A stretch of DNA of 11,757 bases, taken from assembly GCA_027489135.1 (NCBI GenBank), contig JAIYAI010000606.1:1-11757 (forward strand). The letters run 5' to 3'. This DNA is from Acetobacteraceae bacterium (GTDB lineage Bacteria > Pseudomonadota > Alphaproteobacteria > Acetobacterales > Acetobacteraceae). The notes under the pieces were generated by a model. The model was given only the letters and a program-made list of their open reading frames with translations, did not search any database and was not told the DNA's origin. The translations under genes and the position numbers were made by a program. Below, piece after piece: positions 6,644 through 11,757 of this stretch. How positions within the stretch are numbered: position 1 is the first letter of the stretch; each line of letters begins with the position of its first letter.

Positions 6644-7732
6644 CTACGCCGCCATCCGCCCCGGATTCCGCTCCACCAGCAGCGGCCTGACCCACTTCGC
6701 GAAGCGCTCCGCCTCCGCATCGTGCAGGTAGCCGGAGAGGCAGAAGCTGTGGCAGCCGAGGTCGATGAACTGCTGCAGCGTGTCCGCGCATTGCCGCGGG
6801 TTGCCGACCACCACAATGCCGGCGCCGGGCCGGACGCGGGTGATGCCGGTCCAGAGATGCGGCGCGATCAGGTCGCCATGCTCCTGCGCCAATTGCTGGA
6901 CGCGGCGATTGGCGGCGCTGCTCGCGTAGTAGCTGCGGATGAACTTCGTCTGGCTCTCCGTCACGCCTTCCAGCAGCCCGTGCGCGGCCTCCCAGGCTTC
7001 CTCTTCCGTCTCGCGGCAACAGATCTGCAGGCGCATGCCGAAGCCGATCTGATCGGCGCGACCGTGCCGCGCCGCCATGTCGCGGATCACCGCCATGTTC
7101 GCCGCGATGGTCGCCGGCAGGTCGCCCCAGAAGAGATGCACGTCGGAATGCTTCGCGCTGATCTCCCAGGCCTCGCGCGAGCCGCCGCCGAGGTAGAAGC
7201 GCGGCCAGGGCTGCTGCACCGGCTTCGGCAGGATCCTGGCACCCTTGATGGAGTGGAAGCGGCCCTCGAACTCGACGCCGCCGCGTTCGGTCCAGATCGC
7301 CTTCATCACCTGGACGTCCTCGTCCATCAGCGCGTAGCGATCCTCCTTCGACAGCGTGATCCCTTCCGCCCGCGCTTCGGTGTCGGACTGGCCCGCGATG
7401 AGGTTCACCGCGACGCGTCCGCCCGAGAGGTTGTCGAAGGCCGCGATCATCTTCGCGAGCTGGATCGGGTGGACATAGCCGGGCCGTGCGGCGACCAGCA
7501 TGCGGATGGTCTTCGTGCGCGCCGCGACGAAGGCGGAGGAGATGTACGCGTCCCAGCAATTCGAGGCGACGGGGACGAGCAGGTATTCGAAGCCCGCGGC
7601 TTCTGCGGTTTGGGCCACGCGCTCGAACATCTCCATCGAGGGCGGGATGACGGCCTGGGGATCGCCGTAGCAGATCGTGTCGCCGGAGGTCGGGATGAAC
7701 CAGCCGAATTCGAGCGGTCTCTCGGTCACCAT
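6644..7732 (-). CDS. LLM-class FMNH2-dependent monooxygenase, SsuD-like
   Basis: This 362-residue protein belongs to the bacterial luciferase-like (LLM) flavin oxidoreductases and follows E. coli SsuD (alkanesulfonate monooxygenase) along its length: WFIPTSGD (11-18), the SNCWDAY segment with Cys59, LVAARPGYVHP (79-89), FDNLSGGR, YLGGGS (180-185), FGMRLQICCRET (231-242), HLWTGITRVRPGAG (292-305) and CLSGYLH (331-337). SsuD uses FMNH2 from a partner reductase and O2 to break C-S bonds. From memory of SsuD, its Cys54, Arg297 and Tyr331 match Cys59, Arg301 and Tyr335 here, but His11 and His228 align with Ser16 and Gln236, so the substrate may differ. The ATG at 7732 is chosen because it has a GAGGGGACAGG ribosome site and sits 11 bases after the receptor gene's stop; the longer open frame overlaps that receptor and is not coding. 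No flavin reductase is adjacent. It is last in the pdxA-pdxJ-receptor transcription unit. Confidence 0.9.
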   Translation of the reverse strand: MVTERPLEFGWFIPTSGDTICYGDPQAVIPPSMEMFERVAQTAEAAGFEYLLVPVASNCWDAYISSAFVAARTKTIRMLVAARPGYVHPIQLAKMIAAFDNLSGGRVAVNLIAGQSDTEARAEGITLSKEDRYALMDEDVQVMKAIWTERGGVEFEGRFHSIKGARILPKPVQQPWPRFYLGGGSREAWEISAKHSDVHLFWGDLPATIAANMAVIRDMAARHGRADQIGFGMRLQICCRETEEEAWEAAHGLLEGVTESQTKFIRSYYASSAANRRVQQLAQEHGDLIAPHLWTGITRVRPGAGIVVVGNPRQCADTLQQFIDLGCHSFCLSGYLHDAEAERFAKWVRPLLVERNPGRMAA

Positions 7733-7743
7733 GTCCTGTCCCC

Positions 7744-8715
7744 TCAATCGACGGTCGCGCCGGACGCCTTCACCAGCCTCTCCCAGAACGCCACCTGGCG
7801 CGCGACGAAGGCCTCCATCGCCGCGCCGTCCATCGGCGCCACGGGATAGAAGCCGGCATTCGACAGGCGCTGCTGCAGGTCGGGCTTCGCCAGGGCCTCG
7901 GCGAAGGCGCGACGAAGCGTGGCCAGGGCCTCGGGCGGCGTCTCCCGCTGCGCGGCGATGCCGTACCAGACATCCGTCTCCTCGAAGCCCGGAATGCCCT
8001 GGGCGGCGAAGCTCCGGGCATCGGGCAGGGTTGGCGGCGACCGCGTCCCCGTGACGCCGAGCACCCGCACCCGTCCCTCCCGCGCCAGCCCGACGATGGA
8101 GGGCACGGCGGAGAAGCCCCAATCCGTCTCCCCGGCGACCAGCGCCGTGATGCCCTCGTTCGGCCCGCGATAGGGGATGTGCTCGGAGCGCACCCCGGTC
8201 GCCTCCATCACCTGCACGCAGGAGAGGTGCTGGGAGGTGCCGTTGCCGGGCGAGAAGTAGCGCAGTGGCGGCTGGCCCGCGTCCCGCCCACGCGCGACGA
8301 ACTCGGCCAGCGTCCGGAACGGGCTGTTCCCCGGCACGATCAGCGCGTTCGGTGTGGAGGCGCTGATGCTGACGGGCACCAGGTCGCGCGCCGGGTCATA
8401 GGGAAGATTGCGATACAGCGCCCGGTTGATCGGGATGGAACTGGTCGAGACCAGGACCAGCAGGTGCCCGTCGCCCCGCGTCCGCGCCACCGACCCCGCG
8501 CCCACCGTGCCGCCCGCGCCGGCGCGGTTCTCCACGGGCATGGCCTGGCCCAGGATCGGCCCGACCTCGGCCGAGAGCATGCGCCCCAGGATGTCGTTGG
8601 TGGACCCGGCCGAGAAGGCGACCACCAGCACGACCGGGCGCTGCGGGGACCATGCTTGCGCGCGGGCGATCCCGGGCAGGAGAAGCGGGGCGGCGAGGAG
8701 GCTACGGCGGTTCAT
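7744..8715 (-). CDS. Tripartite tricarboxylate transporter receptor (TctC/Bug family), copy 3
   Basis: This is a periplasmic Bug/TctC receptor of 323 residues from the ATG at 8715, or 328 from the ATG at 8730. I prefer 8715 because it gives the typical MNRRSLL start of a Tat-like signal (cleavage after about IARA, residue 19); neither start has a good ribosome site. The mature part begins WSPQRPVVLVVAFSAG. The usual GG..D ligand loop is changed to AGSTND (D41 kept, second Gly replaced by Ser). Later blocks include MPVENRAGAGG, RDLVPVS, HIPYRGPNEG and YGIAAQRETP. It is clearly more diverged from the two receptors at 2420-4462 than those are from each other. It follows pdxJ by about 54 bp and precedes the SsuD-like monooxygenase by 11 bp, so the receptor and monooxygenase probably act on related compounds, for instance uptake followed by oxidation. 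No TctAB subunits are in view. Confidence 0.9.
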   Translation of the reverse strand: MNRRSLLAAPLLLPGIARAQAWSPQRPVVLVVAFSAGSTNDILGRMLSAEVGPILGQAMPVENRAGAGGTVGAGSVARTRGDGHLLVLVSTSSIPINRALYRNLPYDPARDLVPVSISASTPNALIVPGNSPFRTLAEFVARGRDAGQPPLRYFSPGNGTSQHLSCVQVMEATGVRSEHIPYRGPNEGITALVAGETDWGFSAVPSIVGLAREGRVRVLGVTGTRSPPTLPDARSFAAQGIPGFEETDVWYGIAAQRETPPEALATLRRAFAEALAKPDLQQRLSNAGFYPVAPMDGAAMEAFVARQVAFWERLVKASGATVD

Positions 8716-8769
8716 GCCGCCAGCATGCACCCGCGCGGGGGTGGCGTCAGCCCTTCCGGGCTTCCGCCA

Positions 8770-9501
8770 CTATCCCACGCGCGCCTGCGCGATCAGCGCC
8801 TTGAAGCGCCGCACCACCGCCGGCAGGCCCTCGAAGACGGACTGGCCGATGAGGAAGTGGCCGATGCTCGCCTCCTCCACCTCGGGGAAGGCGGCGACAG
8901 CGCCGACGGTCTCGTAGCTCAGCCCGTGCCCGACATGGCAGAGCAGGCCGTGCGCCGCCGCCGCTTCCGCCCCCGCCTTCAGCCGCGCGACATGCTGCGG
9001 GCGGTCGTCGGGGGCGGCATCGGCATAGGCGCCGGTGTGCAGTTCGATCGCCTGGGCGCCGATGCGCTTGCAGGCCTCGATCTGCGCCGCGTCGGCCTCG
9101 ACGAAGATCGAGACCTCGATGCCCGCGCCGGCCAGGCGCTGCACCGCCTCCGCCAGCGGCGCGCCGGCGCGGATCACGTCGAGCCCGCCCTCGGTGGTCA
9201 GTTCCTGCCGCTTCTCCGGCACGATGCAGCAGGCCGGCGGGCGGAGGCGGAGGGCGATGCCGATCATCTCCTCCGTCGCCGCCATCTCGAAGTTCAGGCG
9301 CGCCGGCACCTCCGCCGAAATGCGTTCGAGGTCACGGTCGCGGATGTGGCGGCGGTCCTCCCGCAGGTGGACGGTCACGCCATCGGCGCCGGCTTCCATG
9401 ACGGTGCGCGCCGCCTCGACCGGGCAGGGGAAGCTTCCGCCGCGCGCGTTGCGCAGCGTGGCGACGTGGTCGACGTTCACGGAAAGGCGCATCGGTCTCA
9501 T
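8770..9501 (-). CDS. pdxJ: Pyridoxine 5'-phosphate synthase
   Basis: PdxJ condenses 1-deoxyxylulose 5-phosphate with 3-amino-2-oxopropyl phosphate to pyridoxine 5'-phosphate, the last ring-forming step of DXP-dependent vitamin B6 synthesis in the cytosol. The 243-residue protein has normal family length and all recognisable landmarks: SVNVDHVATLRNARGG (7-22), VHLREDRRHI with His45, Arg47 and His52, NFEMA with Glu72, CIVPEKRQELTTEGGLD (92-108), IELHTG (152-157), the GHGLSYE loop with His192, and the terminal IGHFLIGQSVF. Two ATGs are possible (9501 and 9492, giving MRPMRLSV or MRLSV); neither has a clear ribosome site, and the open frame upstream of 9501 overlaps the end of pdxA. It follows pdxA by 28 bp, so the substrate maker and its user are co-transcribed. 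TAG stop at 8772-8770. Confidence 0.96.
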   Translation of the reverse strand: MRPMRLSVNVDHVATLRNARGGSFPCPVEAARTVMEAGADGVTVHLREDRRHIRDRDLERISAEVPARLNFEMAATEEMIGIALRLRPPACCIVPEKRQELTTEGGLDVIRAGAPLAEAVQRLAGAGIEVSIFVEADAAQIEACKRIGAQAIELHTGAYADAAPDDRPQHVARLKAGAEAAAAHGLLCHVGHGLSYETVGAVAAFPEVEEASIGHFLIGQSVFEGLPAVVRRFKALIAQARVG

Positions 9502-9529
9502 CGGGTCGCTCGCTGGCGGCTTGGGTGCG

Positions 9530-10498
9530 TCATCTGCGTCGGTGTCCTGCGATCTCGGCGGCCATGCGGATGGCGGCGACCAGGCTGCCCGGATCGGCGA
9601 TGCCCTTGCCCGCAATGTCGAGCGCCGTGCCATGGTCCGGGCTGGTCCGCACGATGGAGAGCCCGAGAGTCACGTTCACGCCGCCCGCCATGTCCAGCGT
9701 CTTGATCGGGATCAGCGCCTGGTCGTGGTAGAGGCCGATCGCCGCGTCATAGGTCGGCCGCGCGCCGGCGGTGAACATGGTGTCGGGGGGGATCGGGCCG
9801 CGGGCATCGATGCCCGTGGCGCGCAGGGCGGCGACGGCGGGGGCCACGATCTCGGCATCTTCGTGGCCCAGCGTGCCCGCCTCCCCCGCATGCGGGTTGA
9901 GGCCCGCGATGGCGAGGCGAGGCGACGCGATGCCGAAATCCGCCATCAGCGCCGCATGGGTGATGCGCGCCGTCTCGACGATCATCCCCGTGGTCAGCCG
10001 CGCGATGGCGACTCGCAGCGGTTCGTGCACCGTCACCGGCACCACGCGCAGTTCGGGGCAGGCCAGCATCATCACCGGCGGCACGCCGGTGCCGGCGAGT
10101 TCGCCGAGGAACTCGGTATGCCCGGGATGCGGGAAGCCCGCGGCGGTCAGCACGCTCTTCTGGATCGGGTTGGTGACGACGCCCGCGGCGCGGCTGGCCC
10201 TGGCCAGCGCCACCGCCTCCTCGATCGCGGCGATCACGGCGGGGGCATTCGCGACATCCGGCCGTCCCGGCGTGACGGGGCGGGGCAGGGGGCGGTGCAG
10301 GACCGGCAGGGCGTCGGGGAAGACGGCCGCCGCCTCCTCGGGCCGGGCGATGGTGCGCACCGGCACGCCCGCGATCCGCGTCGCGTCGTCGATCAGGAAG
10401 AAGGCCGGGCCGGTCGCGCGCAGCGCCCGCCACGCCCCGGCGGCGATCTCCGCGCCGATGCCGGCGGGCTCTCCCATGGTGACGGCGAGCGGTGTCAT
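9530..10498 (-). CDS. pdxA: 4-hydroxythreonine-4-phosphate dehydrogenase
   Basis: PdxA oxidises 4-phosphohydroxy-L-threonine with NAD(P), yielding after decarboxylation 3-amino-2-oxopropyl phosphate, the substrate of PdxJ encoded directly downstream. The 322-residue protein opens with the family signature LAVTMGEPAGIGAE (4-17). It has the substrate-binding GHTEFL (126-131), VVTNPIQKSVL (107-117), three metal-ligand His candidates (His158, His203 in NPHAGE and His258 in YHDQALIPIK), and the end block NVTLGLSIVRTSPDHGTALDIAGKG (275-299). I chose the ATG at 10498 because it places the family start motif at the N-terminus; the open frame extends 42 codons further upstream but that part is not PdxA-like. 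The ribosome site is weak (GCGGGAC). It is first gene of a leftward unit with pdxJ, a receptor and a monooxygenase, and divergent from the TauE/SafE-type gene. Confidence 0.96.
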   Translation of the reverse strand: MTPLAVTMGEPAGIGAEIAAGAWRALRATGPAFFLIDDATRIAGVPVRTIARPEEAAAVFPDALPVLHRPLPRPVTPGRPDVANAPAVIAAIEEAVALARASRAAGVVTNPIQKSVLTAAGFPHPGHTEFLGELAGTGVPPVMMLACPELRVVPVTVHEPLRVAIARLTTGMIVETARITHAALMADFGIASPRLAIAGLNPHAGEAGTLGHEDAEIVAPAVAALRATGIDARGPIPPDTMFTAGARPTYDAAIGLYHDQALIPIKTLDMAGGVNVTLGLSIVRTSPDHGTALDIAGKGIADPGSLVAAIRMAAEIAGHRRR

Positions 10499-10533
10499 GT
10501 CCCGCGATGTAGGCCCGCCTTGCGATCCTGCCC

Positions 10534-10575
10534 ACCCGCCCCGGCCCGCACGCCAGGGATGGGCGCGGGGCGGGT
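10534..10575. repeat. 9-bp inverted repeat in the pdxA upstream region
   Basis: ACCCGCCCC (10534-10542) and GGGGCGGGT (10567-10575) are perfect complements separated by 24 bases. They lie 36-77 bases upstream of the pdxA start and 81 bases upstream of the divergent TauE/SafE-type gene. The element could form a stem in the pdxA leader or bind a regulator. The 157-bp gap holds nothing else I can identify and no promoter I can defend. Strongly GC-rich repeats of this size also occur by chance. Confidence 0.25.
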
Positions 10576-10655
10576 TGCGCCAGCGCATGGACGCCGCGGC
10601 CGCGCGCGCCCTACGCAGCCCCATGCGCGCCGCGCCTCCCGCCTAGGCAACCCCG

Positions 10656-11414
10656 ATGCTTGCGGATTGCCTGCACGATCTCTCCGCCCTCGGCACGGAT
10701 GGCGTGCCGGCGCTGATGCTCGGGCTGTTCCTGGCGGGCCTCGCCTCGGGTGCCACCCATTGCAGCGCCATGTGCGCGCCCTTCGTGCTGGCCCAGGCCT
10801 CGGCCGGGCAGGGCGCGGGGGGCAGCATGCTGCGACGCCTCTCCGGCGCGGCGCTGCTGCCGTATCACCTGGGCCGCATGCTGGGCTACGCGGCGCTCGG
10901 CGCGCTGGCCGGGCTGACGGCCGGTGCCCTGGCGCGGGTCAGCGGGCTCGACCTAGTGCTGGGCCTGCTGCTGGCCGCCGGCGCGGTCCTGATGCTCGCC
11001 CAGGCGCTGCGGCAGGGCGCGTCCTGGCTGCCGGCGCGTCTCGGTCGGGCGGCGGGGCATCTGGCCATCCCCGGTGCCGCGGTGCCGGCCTGCATCGCCC
11101 GGCCCTTGCAGGCGCTGCTGGCGGCGCCACACGGCTGGCGCGGGGTCGGCCTCGGCCTGCTCCTCTCGGCGCTGCCCTGCGGGGTGCTCTACGGCGCGCT
11201 CGCCGCCGCCGCGGCCTCGGGCAGTGCGCTCGCGGGGGCGCTGGCCATGGCCGCCTTCGTCGCCGGCACCGTGCCTGCCCTGGTGGCGCTGGCCATGGCC
11301 GGGCGGTTCTTCGGGCGCCGGCACGGCCGGGCCATGGGCGCGGTCGGTGCCGGCCTCTTCGCGCTGAACGGCCTGCTCCTGGCGGGCATGGCGGCGCGGC
11401 TGCTCACCGCCTGA
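10656..11414 (+). CDS. TauE/SafE-type integral membrane protein (COG2836-like)
   Basis: This 252-residue inner-membrane protein has about six or seven hydrophobic segments (roughly 17-32, 75-95, 98-118, 164-187, 190-214 and 228-248). It carries the hallmarks of the small sulfite-exporter/TauE-SafE-like group also labelled UreH-domain proteins: a THCSAMCAP motif (34-42) in the first helix region, YHLGRMLGYAALG (70-82), and LPCGVLYGAL (173-182). In relatives the first motif usually reads GHCxGMCG, and the Cys and His are thought to handle copper or another metal; here the flanking Gly residues are replaced by Thr34, Ala38 and Ala41, while His35, Cys36, Met39 and Cys40 remain. Relatives are often found near cbb3 oxidase or copper genes; here the neighbours are pdxA (divergent) and an unknown gene. 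The ATG at 10656 has no strong ribosome site. The transported substrate is uncertain. Confidence 0.85.
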   Translation: MLADCLHDLSALGTDGVPALMLGLFLAGLASGATHCSAMCAPFVLAQASAGQGAGGSMLRRLSGAALLPYHLGRMLGYAALGALAGLTAGALARVSGLDLVLGLLLAAGAVLMLAQALRQGASWLPARLGRAAGHLAIPGAAVPACIARPLQALLAAPHGWRGVGLGLLLSALPCGVLYGALAAAAASGSALAGALAMAAFVAGTVPALVALAMAGRFFGRRHGRAMGAVGAGLFALNGLLLAGMAARLLTA

Positions 11415-11443
11415 TATTTCGCCGCCAATACAAGACATTTTGA

Positions 11444-11458
11444 GACGTTGGGGACGTC
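11444..11458. promoter_or_regulatory. GACGT-N5-ACGTC inverted repeat before the last gene
   Basis: A perfect 5-bp inverted repeat around TGGGG follows an AT-richer stretch (11413-11443) in the gap between the membrane-protein gene and the final partial gene. The position, 72-86 bases upstream of the next ATG, would suit an operator or promoter element. I found no defensible -35/-10 pair. Confidence 0.2.
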
Positions 11459-11495
11459 GGTCTTCACCGCGCGGCAAGCCTCGGTCCGCATTCTG

Positions 11496-11521
11496 CCGCC
11501 ACAGGCTCCTGTGGGTGGCGG
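11496..11521 (+). promoter_or_regulatory. Hairpin abutting the ribosome site of the last gene
   Basis: CCGCCA (11496-11501) pairs with TGGCGG (11516-11521). Alternatively, the inner CACAG/CTGTG (11500-11504/11509-11513) forms a stem with a four-base loop. The 3' arm overlaps the first bases of GGAGAGG, the likely ribosome site for the ATG at 11530, so folding could affect translation. There is no T-run after it, so a terminator for the upstream gene is less likely. Confidence 0.3.
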
Positions 11522-11529
11522 AGAGGCGG

Positions 11530-11757
11530 ATGGCGCTGTTCGTGTCGGGAACCCTGCCGGGCGTGATGGCGGAAGGCAGCCGCCCCGGCGACTGGTTCGG
11601 CCTGCTGCAGGTGGCCACGGACCGCGGCAGCATCGCGGCCATCGAGGCTGTGGGCCCCGGCGCCGCCCATCTTGCCCTGGCCTGGGACGCGGCGACGGGC
11701 AGTCTGGCCGTCACCCCAGGCCCGGCCGCGGATTATGAGGCCTTCCTGGCGGCCGGG
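11530..11757 (+). CDS. Unrecognised protein, N-terminal 76 residues only
   Basis: An open frame starts at the ATG at 11530, with GGAGAGG three bases upstream, and runs off the right edge. The visible part reads MALFVSGTLPGVMAEG, then GDWFGLLQVATDRGSIAAI, GAAHLALAWDA and TPGPAADYEAFLAAG. Codon third positions are strongly G/C, like the real genes here. The start is not a signal peptide, and the alternating hydrophobic pattern suggests a soluble beta-rich domain. An in-frame GTG at 11515 is a less likely start. I do not recognise a family, and the missing remainder would decide. Confidence 0.6.
   Translation, partial: MALFVSGTLPGVMAEGSRPGDWFGLLQVATDRGSIAAIEAVGPGAAHLALAWDAATGSLAVTPGPAADYEAFLAAG

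Noticed and set aside
7733..8122. An N-terminal extension of 130 codons on the monooxygenase (492-codon open frame).
   Set aside because: The extension overlaps the third receptor gene out of frame and is Ala/Arg/Gly-rich. SsuD-like proteins start at the WFIPT strand, which fits the ATG at 7732.

Overview
The window is extremely GC-rich, with a strong G/C third-position bias in the real genes. Together with Tat-type signal peptides, several orphan Bug/TctC solute receptors and ordinary proteobacterial PdxA/PdxJ enzymes, this suggests a metabolically versatile alphaproteobacterium, most likely Acetobacteraceae/Roseomonas-like. That placement is inferred from content and style; there is no rRNA or other taxonomic marker.

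Layout. (i) 1-4462, minus strand: two tandem paralogous TctC/Bug periplasmic receptors followed by one large protein with two fused family III (CaiB/BaiF) CoA-transferase domains, which runs off the left edge a few residues before its probable end. The three genes are closely spaced and look like an operon for capturing an organic acid and handling its CoA ester. (ii) 4463-5085: a 623-bp region with no large gene. It holds a 43-codon minus-strand ORF with a perfect Shine-Dalgarno and one hydrophobic segment, plus several short repeats and palindromes. (iii) 5086-6348, plus: an alpha/beta hydrolase with an extra N-terminal domain, possibly followed by a doubtful 79-codon membrane ORF. (iv) 6644-10498, minus: pdxA, pdxJ, a third TctC/Bug receptor and an SsuD-like flavin monooxygenase, in that transcriptional order with gaps of 11 to about 54 bp. 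(v) 10656-11414, plus: a TauE/SafE-type (COG2836-like) membrane protein, divergent from pdxA. (vi) 11530-11757, plus: the start of an unrecognised gene cut by the right edge.

How the genes may work together. The left cluster fits uptake of a carboxylate by high-affinity receptors and CoA transfer, with the neighbouring hydrolase possibly processing an ester or ring-cleavage product. The pdxA-pdxJ pair makes pyridoxine 5'-phosphate; the receptor and monooxygenase behind it are probably catabolic genes sharing transcription. None of the three receptors has TctA/TctB membrane subunits within the window.

I see no CRISPR array, RNA gene, insertion sequence, phage gene or defence system. The items most worth a second look are the 43-codon ORF with its tandem 10-bp repeat, the two-domain CoA transferase in which only the second domain keeps the catalytic aspartate, and the SsuD-like enzyme lacking two expected active-site histidines.
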